DNA of 14,614 bases from an uncultured Clostridium sp. (GTDB lineage: Bacteria > Bacillota > Clostridia > Peptostreptococcales > Peptostreptococcaceae). Both the position numbers and the translations under genes were made by a program. The notes below the pieces were generated by a model that did no database searches, was not told the DNA's origin, and saw only the letters and a program-made list of their open reading frames with translations. Each line of letters opens with the position of its first letter. Positions within the stretch are counted from its first letter, which is position 1. The stretch lies in NCBI GenBank assembly GCA_900550335.1, contig URRU01000024.1, positions 1-14,614 of the forward strand, in the 5' to 3' direction. This document shows positions 1 to 7,545 of the stretch, piece after piece.

Positions 1-120
1 ATCAACGTAGTGGACAAGGATGTGGAAGATTTCCACAAATTGGCAGAAAAAGGTGTTAAACTTACTGCTCAAATGGTTCCAAATGATCCAATTGAAGACT
101 TCTTGAAGTTACTCAAATAG
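1..120 (+). CDS. PTS mannose/fructose/sorbose-family IIB subunit, C-terminal end (partial)
   Basis: Only the last 39 codons and a TAG stop are in the window, in frame from base 1. The translated tail runs VVDKDVEDFHKLAEKGVKL, then QMVPNDPIEDF and a short basic end. This resembles the C-terminus of mannose-family PTS IIB proteins, in which a D-D-x-x-x-F-K-x-L-x-x-x-G-V-x-L-x-x-x-x-V-P-x-D pattern closes the fold. Such a protein would carry phosphate from IIA to a sugar entering through IIC/IID. The phosphorylated histidine would lie upstream of the window, so the call rests on the tail alone. It ends 37 bp before nusB. No terminator hairpin is visible in that gap, so read-through into nusB is possible. 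Confidence 0.55.
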   Translation: MNVVDKDVEDFHKLAEKGVKLTAQMVPNDPIEDFLKLLK

Positions 121-157
121 TTTATAAATAAAAAAGAAAAATTTTAGGAGGAAATTT

Positions 158-679
158 ATGGGATTCAATAGAGTGAAAACAGTAACATCTAGAGAATATA
201 TGATGAAATTTATATATAACCTAGACGTAGTAAAAGATGATTTATCGGATTTAGAAAGTAAAGTAAGAGAATTTTTAGAAGGAAATGAGGAGTACATAGT
301 TAATAGATTTGAAGAATTAAAACTTCAGAGCTCAAATGAAAGTGATGTTCATGAATCTATGGAATCTGAAGAGGAAATAGATTTAGGAGATTACTTAAAT
401 TTAGACTATGTATCTAACGTATGTAAAATATACGAAGAAAAGCATGAAGAAATAGACGAAGCAATAAACAAATACGCTAAAAACTGGTCTATAATGACAA
501 TGCCAAAAGTAGATGTTGCAATATTAAGACTTGCAATAGCTGAAATAGGATTTATGGATAGTGTACCTGAAAAAGTATCTATAAATGAAGCTATAGAAAT
601 GGCTAAAATGTACTGCGATGATAAATCTCCAAAATTCATAAACGGGGTTTTAGGTAGTTACTTAAATGACAGAAAATAA
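158..679 (+). CDS. nusB: Transcription antitermination protein NusB
   Basis: NusB binds boxA RNA together with ribosomal protein S10 and supports antitermination of rRNA operons. The all-helical fold is recognisable from an N-terminal segment SREYMMKFIYNLDV (residues ~11-24) and a conserved C-terminal block: PKVDVAILRLAIAEI (116-130), SINEAIEMAK (141-150) and SPKFINGVLGSYL (157-169). The start is well placed behind TAGGAGG (about 145-151). At 173 residues it is longer than the usual ~130-150, because of a Ser/Glu/Asp-rich insertion at about residues 57-80. In Bacillus and Clostridia nusB precedes the same xseA-xseB-ispA-dxs string. Its stop codon lies inside the next gene (14-bp overlap), which suggests translational coupling. 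Confidence 0.94.
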   Translation: MGFNRVKTVTSREYMMKFIYNLDVVKDDLSDLESKVREFLEGNEEYIVNRFEELKLQSSNESDVHESMESEEEIDLGDYLNLDYVSNVCKIYEEKHEEIDEAINKYAKNWSIMTMPKVDVAILRLAIAEIGFMDSVPEKVSINEAIEMAKMYCDDKSPKFINGVLGSYLNDRK

Positions 680-1649
680 TCGAATAATAATAGGGATTGA
701 TACTAGCTGCTATACAACTTCTATAGCAGCTATAACTTTAAATAGAGAAATAGTATTTAATGAAAAAATAATGCTGAATGTAAAAAATGGAGAGCGTGGG
801 CTTAGACAAAGTGAAGCTGTTTTTCAGCATATTAAAAATTTTGGAGAGATTTCGGATAACTTAAAAAAACACATCCATAAAAAAGGATATAAGGTTGAGA
901 TGATTTGTGCATCTGCAAGACCTAGAGATGTAGAAGATTCTTATATGCCTGTATTTGAAGTTGGGAAAAATTTTGCAAAGACAATGTCAGCATTATTTGA
1001 CTGCGAAATGTTTGAGACTACTCATCAGGAAAATCATATAGCAGCATCTCTTTATGGATGTAAGAAAGAGGATTTAGATAGATTTATATCTGTGCATATG
1101 TCTGGAGGAACTATGGAAATCCTTCTTACAGAAAAAGATAACAAAGGATATAAGACAGAGATAGTAGGCGGAACAAAGGATATAAGCTTTGGACAGTTAA
1201 TAGACAGAGTAGGAGTTAGAATGGGGCATGATTTTCCAGCTGGGAAATACATAGACGAAAAAGCTCTTTTATGTAAAGAAGAGGTTAAAAATGGACTAAA
1301 GACATCTGTAAAAGATGGATATATGAATATTTCTGGGTTAGAAAATCAGGTATATAATCTTATGGAAGAAAAAGATAATTACTATGTATCTAAGGCTGTT
1401 ATGAATGCTGCGATAAAGAGCTTAGAAAAGGCGTTATCATTTATTTGTAAAAAATATGATTTAAACAATGTTGTATTTGTTGGAGGAGTGGCATCTAGCA
1501 AATATATTTCAGGTAAATTATCTAATAAGTTGAAGAAAAATAATATTAACAGTTTCTTTACAGATAGCTCATACTCATCAGATAATGCGTGTGGTTGTGC
1601 TATAATAGGATTAGATAATTATTCAGGAGAAATTGAAAATGAAAATTAG
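666..1649 (+). CDS. TsaD/Kae1-family paralog (ASKHA fold, O-sialoglycoprotein endopeptidase-like)
   Basis: The protein has 327 residues and an ASKHA-type (actin/Hsp70-like) fold. An N-terminal phosphate-binding strand reads IIIGIDTSCYTTSIAAI (7-23). The metal-binding HxxxH is present as H120-Q-E-N-H124. A glycine-rich loop MSGGT lies at 145-149, FVGGVASS at 271-278, and the third metal-ligand aspartate in SSDNACG (304-310). True TsaD transfers threonylcarbamoyl to A37 of ANN-decoding tRNAs. Here the TsaD motif SGGHTxL reads SGGTMEI, so this looks like the clostridial paralog rather than the essential enzyme, and its substrate is uncertain. It starts 14 bp inside nusB (ATG at 666) and overlaps xseA by 11 bp at its end, so it is embedded in the operon. 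Confidence is high for the family and low for a tRNA-modification role. Confidence 0.85.
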   Translation: MTENNRIIIGIDTSCYTTSIAAITLNREIVFNEKIMLNVKNGERGLRQSEAVFQHIKNFGEISDNLKKHIHKKGYKVEMICASARPRDVEDSYMPVFEVGKNFAKTMSALFDCEMFETTHQENHIAASLYGCKKEDLDRFISVHMSGGTMEILLTEKDNKGYKTEIVGGTKDISFGQLIDRVGVRMGHDFPAGKYIDEKALLCKEEVKNGLKTSVKDGYMNISGLENQVYNLMEEKDNYYVSKAVMNAAIKSLEKALSFICKKYDLNNVVFVGGVASSKYISGKLSNKLKKNNINSFFTDSSYSSDNACGCAIIGLDNYSGEIENEN

Positions 1650-3039
1650 AGCACTTGAAATAAGCGAGGTAAATTCATATATCAAGAAAGTTTTATCAAA
1701 TGATCCAATATTATATAACTTAAAGGTTAGAGGAGAAATATCAAACTTTAAGATAAATTCTAGCGGTCATGTATATTTAACCTTAAAAGACGAAACATCT
1801 AGGATGAAGTGCGTAATTTTTAAGGGGAATTACGATAAGTCTTTACAACTAGAAGATGGAATGAAAATAATTGCTAGTGGATATATATCTGTATATGAAA
1901 GAGATGGAGCATACCAACTATACATACAAAGTATAGAAAAGGACGGGGTTGGAAATCTTTATATAGAGTTTGAAAAATTAAAGAAAAAGCTTAACCAAGA
2001 AGGGCTATTTGATCCAAGATATAAGAAGAAAATACCATATATGCCAAAAAGCATAGGTGTAGTAACATCTGAAACAGGTGCGGTTATTAGAGATATAATA
2101 AATGTTGTTAGGAGAAGATTCCCCAAAATAAATGTATTTTTATATCCTGTAGCTGTGCAGGGTGCTAATTCTGCTGATGAGATTGTAAAAGGAATTGAAT
2201 TTTTCAACAAAATGCAGAATGTAGATACTTTGATAGTAGGTAGAGGTGGTGGTTCTCTTGAGGAACTTTGGTCTTTTAATGAAGAAAAGGTTGCTAGAGC
2301 GATATTTAACTCAGATATACCTATAATATCAGCAGTAGGGCATGAGGTAGATTATACTATTTGTGATTTTGTATCAGACATGAGAGCACCTACACCATCT
2401 GCAGCGGCAGAACTTGCTGTACCAGATTTAAATGAAGTACTTTACAGACTTGATAACTGTAAAAATCGGTTAAAGAAAAATATGTCTACTGTTATAGATA
2501 GAGATAGAAACAAGTCAGATAATACTTTTAATTCTATATGTACAGTTGTAAAAAATGATATTATAAATATGGGTAAAAATAACCTAAAACTAATGTCGAA
2601 TAAACTAAATAGAGGGATAGAATCTAAAATAGAAAGAGAAAAATACCAACTAGAAAATAATTTCTCATCGATTTGTTCGATTGTAAAAAATGAAGTTATA
2701 AAAGATGGCAAGCATCAACTAGATGTTATAGCTGGAAAAATGGAAAATAGTATATCTAGTAAAATAGATTTTGAAAAATATAGATTGAATATTGCTTCTG
2801 AAAATATAGGAAGCAGTATGAATCAAATTATGATTAATAAAAGAGAGAATATGAAAAATACAGGAGCTTTGTTACATAGCTTAAGCCCATTGGCTACTAT
2901 AGACAGAGGATATTGTATGGTTCAAAAGGAAGGGAAAACAGTCAACAGTACAGAAGATATAAAGGTTGGTGAAATTCTAAATATTAGAATGAGCGACGGA
3001 AATGCAGACTGTACAGTTAATTCTATAGAAAAGAAATAA
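1639..3039 (+). CDS. xseA: Exodeoxyribonuclease VII large subunit
   Basis: XseA is the catalytic and DNA-binding subunit of exonuclease VII, which degrades single-stranded DNA into oligonucleotides in repair. ATG at 1639 is chosen because AGGAG at 1625-1629 sits 9 nt upstream; a TTG at 1633 in the same frame is too close to it. An OB-fold fills roughly residues 1-100. The catalytic core follows: GVVTSETGAVIRD (140-152), GRGGGSLEELWSFNEE (201-216), GHEVDYT (234-240) and APTPSAAAELAVPD. D152, R202, H235 and D238 align, at a constant offset of 3, with the D155, R205, H238 and D241 reported as essential in E. coli. A helical region with two 45-residue repeats (297-386) precedes the conserved end LSPLATIDRGY. 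Length is 466 residues. The gene overlaps the previous one by 11 bp and is followed by xseB, its partner. Confidence 0.96.
   Translation: MKIRALEISEVNSYIKKVLSNDPILYNLKVRGEISNFKINSSGHVYLTLKDETSRMKCVIFKGNYDKSLQLEDGMKIIASGYISVYERDGAYQLYIQSIEKDGVGNLYIEFEKLKKKLNQEGLFDPRYKKKIPYMPKSIGVVTSETGAVIRDIINVVRRRFPKINVFLYPVAVQGANSADEIVKGIEFFNKMQNVDTLIVGRGGGSLEELWSFNEEKVARAIFNSDIPIISAVGHEVDYTICDFVSDMRAPTPSAAAELAVPDLNEVLYRLDNCKNRLKKNMSTVIDRDRNKSDNTFNSICTVVKNDIINMGKNNLKLMSNKLNRGIESKIEREKYQLENNFSSICSIVKNEVIKDGKHQLDVIAGKMENSISSKIDFEKYRLNIASENIGSSMNQIMINKRENMKNTGALLHSLSPLATIDRGYCMVQKEGKTVNSTEDIKVGEILNIRMSDGNADCTVNSIEKK
2449..2796 (+). repeat. Internal tandem repeat in XseA helical region (2 x 45 residues plus a 26-residue partial)
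   Basis: Residues 297-341 (bases 2527-2661) and 342-386 (bases 2662-2796) align without gaps over 45 positions with 20 identities that I count by eye. Both units share F-x-S-I-C, V-K-N, G-K, S-K-I and E-K-Y-x-L. A 26-residue piece just before (bases 2449-2526) resembles the last 26 residues of a unit, with L-x-x-x-x-N-x-L and I-x-R spacing preserved. Each unit is predicted to be long amphipathic helix. The region falls where exonuclease VII large subunits have the extended helical arm that binds small subunits. Confidence 0.8.
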
Positions 3040-3060
3040 TTTGAATTGAGAGGTAATCAA

Positions 3061-3279
3061 ATGAATAATATAGAAAATATGACTTATGAACAAGCGTATT
3101 CAAGATTAGAAGAAGTTTTAAGTGCTTTAGAAGATAAAAGCACTGGTCTTGATAAATCTCTTGAAATGTACGAAGAAGGGATAGCTTTATATAGAAGATG
3201 CAAGGCTCTTTTAGATGAGGCTGAAATGAAAGTTAAAAAGTTCAATGAATTAGGACTAGAAGAAGATTTTGAAAAATAG
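3061..3279 (+). CDS. xseB: Exodeoxyribonuclease VII small subunit
   Basis: XseB is a small helical-hairpin protein that coats the helical arm of XseA in exonuclease VII. The 72-residue product contains the family pattern: [19 protein letters not shown] (7-25), then [15 protein letters not shown] (about 29-43), [12 protein letters not shown] (47-58). ATG at 3061 is preferred because a GAGAGGT Shine-Dalgarno lies just before it at 3048-3054; a TTG at 3046 in the same frame would overlap that site. It begins 21 bp after xseA, as expected for a co-translated pair. The C-terminal tail is acidic (EEDFEK). Confidence 0.95.
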   Translation: MNNIENMTYEQAYSRLEEVLSALEDKSTGLDKSLEMYEEGIALYRRCKALLDEAEMKVKKFNELGLEEDFEK

Positions 3280-3356
3280 AATGTAGTTGCCTATTGGCTT
3301 AAAATATAATTGCAGAAGACTGTTAAAAAATTAAGGGTTGCTTAGGAGGAAATGAA

Positions 3357-4244
3357 ATGGACTTTAAAACAGAATTAAAAAAGAGAGCTACATATGCTGA
3401 GGATATTATTAAAAAGTATATGCCAGCAGAAGAAGGATACCAGAAAACTATAATGGAAGCTATGAATTATAGTTTAAGCTCAGGAGGAAAAAGATTAAGA
3501 CCTGTACTAACACTAGAAGCATGTAGAATAGTTGGAGGGGACTCTGATAATGCTATTCCATTTGCAGCGGCAATAGAAATGATACATACTTACTCATTAA
3601 TACACGATGATCTTCCTGCACTTGATAACGATGATTTAAGAAGAGGTAGAGCTACAAACCATAAAGTATTTGGGGAAGCCATGGCTATACTTGCAGGAGA
3701 TGCGCTTCTTAACTTTGCTTATGAAACAATGCTTAAAGAATCTATAGGTAAAGAAAATCCAGAAAGATATCTAAAAGCTACATACGAAATAGCAAAAGGA
3801 GCAGGTATCTACGGTATGGTAGGTGGACAGGTAGTAGATGTTCAGAGTGAAAATATACAGATACCTAAAGAAAAATTAGACTACATACATGAAAATAAGA
3901 CTGCAGCTATGATGGTTGGATGCATGAGAGCTGGAGCTGCTGTAGGTGGAGCTAATGAGGAACAGATGGAATGTATAACAGATTATGCTAATAAAATAGG
4001 ATTAGCATTCCAGATAGTAGATGATATATTAGATATAGTGGGGGATGAAGCTAAACTAGGAAAACACGTAGGGAGCGATATAGAAAATAATAAATCTACT
4101 TACCCATCTTTAATGGGACTTGAAAAATCTAGAGAAATAGCTAAAAATCTAATAGAAGATGCTAAAAAAAGTATAGCAAAGGTAACAGATGATACAGAAT
4201 TCCTAGATGGACTAGCAGATTATATATTATCTAGAGACCACTAA
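3357..4244 (+). CDS. ispA: Polyprenyl diphosphate synthase, probable (2E,6E)-farnesyl diphosphate synthase
   Basis: IspA condenses DMAPP and GPP with IPP to give farnesyl diphosphate, feeding undecaprenyl phosphate and other isoprenoids. The 295-residue protein has all the trans-prenyltransferase landmarks: GGKRLRP (43-49) for IPP binding, the first aspartate-rich motif D84-D-L-P-A-L-D90 with two residues inserted between the aspartates as in bacterial FPP synthases, then RRGRATNHK (95-103), GGQVVD (156-161), and the second aspartate-rich motif D222-D-I-L-D226. The product length is inferred from family type. AGGAGG at 3344-3349 gives 7 nt of spacing to the ATG. A 77-bp gap separates it from xseB; I see no terminator there. 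It lies upstream of dxs, so both ends of isoprenoid supply are encoded here. Confidence 0.93.
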   Translation: MDFKTELKKRATYAEDIIKKYMPAEEGYQKTIMEAMNYSLSSGGKRLRPVLTLEACRIVGGDSDNAIPFAAAIEMIHTYSLIHDDLPALDNDDLRRGRATNHKVFGEAMAILAGDALLNFAYETMLKESIGKENPERYLKATYEIAKGAGIYGMVGGQVVDVQSENIQIPKEKLDYIHENKTAAMMVGCMRAGAAVGGANEEQMECITDYANKIGLAFQIVDDILDIVGDEAKLGKHVGSDIENNKSTYPSLMGLEKSREIAKNLIEDAKKSIAKVTDDTEFLDGLADYILSRDH

Positions 4245-4265
4245 TTTTTAAGAAGGAGGTATACT

Positions 4266-4703
4266 ATGAAATACCTTATAGAATTTACTAATAATGGAGC
4301 ACTTGCTATAAGTATAATAGCTTGTTTTCTTGCCCAGCTGATAAAAGTATTTACTGGAAAAGAAAAAAGATTTGACATAAAAAGAATAACTACATCTGGT
4401 GGAATGCCTAGTTCTCATACATCATTTGTAACTAGTTTGGCTACTGTTGTTGGGATAGTAGATGGATTTAACTCTACAAATTTTGCAATAGCTGTAGTTT
4501 TTGCTCTTATAGTAATGTACGATGCAGCCGGGGTTAGAAGAGCTGTCGGTAAACAGGCTACAATATTAAATCAGATGTTGGAAGACCTTCAACATGGTAA
4601 ATTAATACAAAATGAAAAATTAAAGGAGCTTATTGGACATACGCCTTTCGAGGTTTTAGGTGGTGCTATATTAGGGATAGTAGTAGCACTGATACTTATG
4701 TAA
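4266..4703 (+). CDS. Divergent PAP2 family membrane protein (DUF212, YuiD-like)
   Basis: This 145-residue membrane protein belongs to the divergent PAP2 family, related to acid phosphatase/vanadium peroxidase-type phosphatases. Visible motifs are [11 protein letters not shown] (43-53), carrying the PSSH signature of PAP2 catalysis, [14 protein letters not shown] (85-98), [11 protein letters not shown] (101-111) and [20 protein letters not shown] (124-143). Hydrophobic segments lie at about 11-29, 54-68, 72-88 and 128-145. AAGGAGG ends about 7 nt before the ATG. The biochemical role of the family is not established to my knowledge. Its place between ispA and dxs makes a prenyl (di)phosphate substrate plausible, but that is inference. 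It ends 19 bp before dxs. Confidence 0.85.
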   Translation: MKYLIEFTNNGALAISIIACFLAQLIKVFTGKEKRFDIKRITTSGGMPSSHTSFVTSLATVVGIVDGFNSTNFAIAVVFALIVMYDAAGVRRAVGKQATILNQMLEDLQHGKLIQNEKLKELIGHTPFEVLGGAILGIVVALILM

Positions 4704-4722
4704 TAAAGTAGAGGTGAAAATA

Positions 4723-6582
4723 ATGTACAAATATTTGGATAAAGTAAACTCTCCTAAAGATATAAAAAATATGAATGTAGAAGAGTTAGACCTTCTTGCA
4801 AAGGATATTAGAAAATTTTTAGTTAGATCTGTATCTAAAACAGGAGGACATTTAGCATCTAATTTAGGAGTTGTTGAATTGACATTGGCACTACACAAAG
4901 TGTTTGATAGTCCAAAAGATAAGATAGTATGGGATGTCGGTCATCAGTCATACGTACATAAGATTATTACTGGAAGAAAAGATAAATTTGATACATTGAG
5001 ACAGCTTAATGGGATGAGTGGATTCCCAAAAGAAAAGGAAAGCTGTCATGACATAATAGATACAGGACATAGTTCTACTTCTATATCGACTGCGGTTGGA
5101 CTTGCATGTGCAAGAGATATAAAAGGAGAAGATGGAAGTGTAATAGCAGTTATAGGAGATGGTTCTATAACAGGTGGGATGGCTCTAGAAGCTATCAATC
5201 AACTAGGATATATAAAAAATGATATGATAATTATCCTAAATGACAACGAAATGTCTATAGACAAAAATGTAGGTGGTATGTCTACATATATGTCTGGTCT
5301 AATTAGAAATTCTAAAGTTCACAAAATGAAAGGTGAAGTAGATAGATTTTTAAATATGACTAGTACAGGTGGGCAAATATCTAGAGCAGCAAGTAGACTT
5401 ACAGATACAATAATGTATAGTTTTGTTCCTCAGGAGTGTGCATTTTTTGATTCAATAGGTGTTAAATATTATGGACCTATAGATGGACATAATATAAGTG
5501 ATTTAATAGCATGTCTAAAAAATGCAAAAGAAAGAAAAGGGCCGATGCTTCTTCATGTAATTACTAAGAAGGGGAAAGGATATAGATATGCAGAGGAACA
5601 CCCAGACAAGTATCATGGAGTGTCTAAGTTTGATATTAAAGAAGGTGTTAAGCCTTCAGATAAAAAGAGTATATCAGCAGCTGTAGGAGAAAAATTATCT
5701 CAAATGGCTTGTATAGACGATAAAATCGTTGCCATAACAGCAGCGATGCCATCAGGTACAGGGCTTAATGTATTTGAAAAAAATCATCCAAACAGATATT
5801 ATGATGTCGGAATAGCAGAACAACATGCAGTTGCTTTTTCGGCTGGACTTGCAAAAAATGGTATGAAACCGTATTTTGCAGTCTATTCGTCATTCCTACA
5901 AAGAGGATATGACCAAATTTTACATGATGTATGTATTACAGGTAAAAATGTTACATTTTTAATAGATAGAGCAGGACTTGTAGGGAATGATGGAGAAACT
6001 CATCATGGAGAGTTTGATTTATCTTATTTAAATAGCATACCTGGCATAAGTGTGATGGCACCTAAGGACACTAAAGAGCTTATGTTTATGATGGATTTAT
6101 CTTTAGAAATAGAGGAGCCTTGTGCTATAAGATATCCTAGAGGAAATGCTTACGATTTAAATGTGGGAAGCTACGGGAAAATTGAAAAAGGAACGTATGA
6201 AGTTTTAAAAGAAGGAGAGGAAACAGTAATTTTAGCTATAGGTGATATGGTTAAAAATGCGCTTGAAGCATCAGAAATTCTTGAAAAAGAAGGTAAGAAA
6301 GTTGGAGTCGTAAATGCTAGATTCCTAAAACCTATGGATGAAAAATTATTGGAAGAATTATTCTCTAATTATAAAAATATAGTAACAGTTGAGGATAATA
6401 TAATCGTAGGTGGATTTGGAAGTAGAGTATTACAATATGCAGCCGAAAATAAACACTACGATAATAGAGTTATTAATATAGCATTGCCAGAAAAATTTAT
6501 ACCTCATGGAAGTTGTGATGAGCTACAAGAATTAGCGGGTATATCCGCAAATAAAATTACAGAAAGAATAAGAGAAATTTAA
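4723..6582 (+). CDS. dxs: 1-deoxy-D-xylulose-5-phosphate synthase
   Basis: Dxs condenses pyruvate and glyceraldehyde 3-phosphate with loss of CO2, using thiamine diphosphate, and is the first step of the MEP isoprenoid pathway. At 619 residues it is full length. The thiamine diphosphate motif starts with G145-D-G and ends at N173-D-N. Other family blocks are [16 protein letters not shown] (39-54), [12 protein letters not shown] (70-81), [10 protein letters not shown] (113-122), GPIDGHN (251-257), [17 protein letters not shown] (361-377) with the catalytic glutamate E366, and [18 protein letters not shown] (415-432). The C-terminal transketolase-like domain is complete. ATG at 4723 is chosen because AGAGGTG at 4710-4716 is its Shine-Dalgarno; a GTG at 4714 lies within that site. 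It sits 19 bp after the DUF212 gene and upstream of tlyA. Confidence 0.97.
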   Translation: MYKYLDKVNSPKDIKNMNVEELDLLAKDIRKFLVRSVSKTGGHLASNLGVVELTLALHKVFDSPKDKIVWDVGHQSYVHKIITGRKDKFDTLRQLNGMSGFPKEKESCHDIIDTGHSSTSISTAVGLACARDIKGEDGSVIAVIGDGSITGGMALEAINQLGYIKNDMIIILNDNEMSIDKNVGGMSTYMSGLIRNSKVHKMKGEVDRFLNMTSTGGQISRAASRLTDTIMYSFVPQECAFFDSIGVKYYGPIDGHNISDLIACLKNAKERKGPMLLHVITKKGKGYRYAEEHPDKYHGVSKFDIKEGVKPSDKKSISAAVGEKLSQMACIDDKIVAITAAMPSGTGLNVFEKNHPNRYYDVGIAEQHAVAFSAGLAKNGMKPYFAVYSSFLQRGYDQILHDVCITGKNVTFLIDRAGLVGNDGETHHGEFDLSYLNSIPGISVMAPKDTKELMFMMDLSLEIEEPCAIRYPRGNAYDLNVGSYGKIEKGTYEVLKEGEETVILAIGDMVKNALEASEILEKEGKKVGVVNARFLKPMDEKLLEELFSNYKNIVTVEDNIIVGGFGSRVLQYAAENKHYDNRVINIALPEKFIPHGSCDELQELAGISANKITERIREI

Positions 6583-6607
6583 AGTTTTAAAAAGATTTAA
6601 GGTTTAT

Positions 6608-6627
6608 AGCGTATAAAAGCGTATAAA
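6608..6627 (+). repeat. 10-bp perfect tandem direct repeat in the dxs-tlyA gap
   Basis: The unit AGCGTATAAA occurs twice with no spacer, at 6608-6617 and 6618-6627, 18 bp before the tlyA start. Each copy contains a -10-like TATAAA. I see no matching -35, so it may be a duplicated site, a protein-binding site, or chance in AT-rich DNA. Confidence 0.5.
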
Positions 6628-6644
6628 TTTTGGAAAGGATTAAT

Positions 6645-7457
6645 ATGAAGAAGAGAATAGATGTACTTCTTGTTGAGCAGGGTTACTTCGAAAGTAGAGA
6701 AAGAGCTAAAAAAGCTATAATGGCTGGGTTAGTTTTTGTAGATAATCAGAGATGTGACAAAGCTGGAACAGAAGTAAAGGAAGATGCAAATATAGAAGTA
6801 AAAGGAAATCCAATACCTTATGTTAGTAGAGGTGGGCTAAAATTAGAAAAGGCTATGAAGAATTTTGACCTTACTCTAGAGGGAAAAATCTGTATGGATA
6901 TAGGAGCATCTACTGGAGGATTTACAGATTGTATGCTTCAAAATGGAGCTATAAAGGTATTCTCAATAGATGTTGGATACGGACAGTTAGCATGGAAGCT
7001 TAGAAGTGATGAAAGAGTAGTTTGTATGGAAAGAACTAATATAAGAAATGTAACTACTGAGGATTTAAAAGAATTCCCTGATTTTGCTTCTATAGACGTA
7101 TCATTTATATCATTAAAATTAGTACTTCCTGTAGCTAAAAAACTTCTTAGAGATGGTGGGGAAATAGTTGCCCTTATAAAACCTCAGTTTGAAGCGGGAA
7201 GAGAAAAAGTAGGTAAAAAAGGTGTTGTAAGAGAGACATCTACTCATATAGAAGTTATAGAAATGATTTCTGATTTTGCTGTAGAAAATGGATTTGCTAT
7301 CAAAAATCTAGACTTCTCACCAATAAAAGGGCCAGAAGGAAATATAGAATATTTAATACATCTATGCACATCAAATGAAGGATTTACTTATGACAGAGAA
7401 AAACACTTTGAAAATATAAGAGAAGTTGTTGAAAGATCTCATCAGCTTAGTAAATAA
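6645..7457 (+). CDS. tlyA: TlyA family rRNA (cytidine-2'-O)-methyltransferase
   Basis: TlyA methylates ribose 2'-OH of cytidines in 16S and/or 23S rRNA; the mycobacterial enzyme sets capreomycin susceptibility. The 270-residue protein starts with an S4 RNA-binding domain (residues ~1-60, RIDVLLVEQGYFESRERAKK). The linker S-R-G-G-L-K-L-E-K-A (61-70) follows. A Rossmann methyltransferase carries the SAM loop DIGASTGGFTD (85-95), then S-I-D-V-G-Y-G-Q-L-A (107-116), ASIDVSFISL (148-157) and ALIKPQFEAGRE (176-187), with K179 a likely catalytic lysine. ATG at 6645 is preferred with AAAGG at 6634-6638; a TTG at 6630 in frame would precede that site. It is separated from dxs by 62 bp. The next gene is recN, without the argR that often lies between. 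Confidence 0.94.
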   Translation: MKKRIDVLLVEQGYFESRERAKKAIMAGLVFVDNQRCDKAGTEVKEDANIEVKGNPIPYVSRGGLKLEKAMKNFDLTLEGKICMDIGASTGGFTDCMLQNGAIKVFSIDVGYGQLAWKLRSDERVVCMERTNIRNVTTEDLKEFPDFASIDVSFISLKLVLPVAKKLLRDGGEIVALIKPQFEAGREKVGKKGVVRETSTHIEVIEMISDFAVENGFAIKNLDFSPIKGPEGNIEYLIHLCTSNEGFTYDREKHFENIREVVERSHQLSK

Positions 7458-7505
7458 AAATTAAAATAGAAAATTTTGCACTAAATCGATATGATTTGTG
7501 AGCTT

Positions 7506-7545
7506 GGAGGTGAGTTTGTAGTATTTTTATATACTACATATAGGT
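7506..7545 (+). promoter_or_regulatory. recN translation-initiation region: Shine-Dalgarno, hairpin, then TTG start
   Basis: A near-perfect Shine-Dalgarno GGAGGTGA lies at 7506-7513, but the recN TTG is at 7546, about 32 nt away, too far for normal use. Between them is a perfect 7-bp inverted repeat: GTAGTAT at 7518-7524, loop TTTTAT at 7525-7530, ATACTAC at 7531-7537. If it folds, only 5 + 8 nt remain between Shine-Dalgarno and start. The arrangement resembles phage T4 gene 25, where a hairpin brings the two together. A TTG followed at once by TAG (7516-7521) sits at normal spacing from the Shine-Dalgarno. Confidence 0.5.

Noticed and set aside
3305..3310. TATAAT in the xseB-ispA gap as a possible promoter
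   Set aside because: No -35 at suitable spacing (a TTGCCT is only 12 bp away) and no TG extension; in this AT-rich DNA the hexamer alone is not enough.
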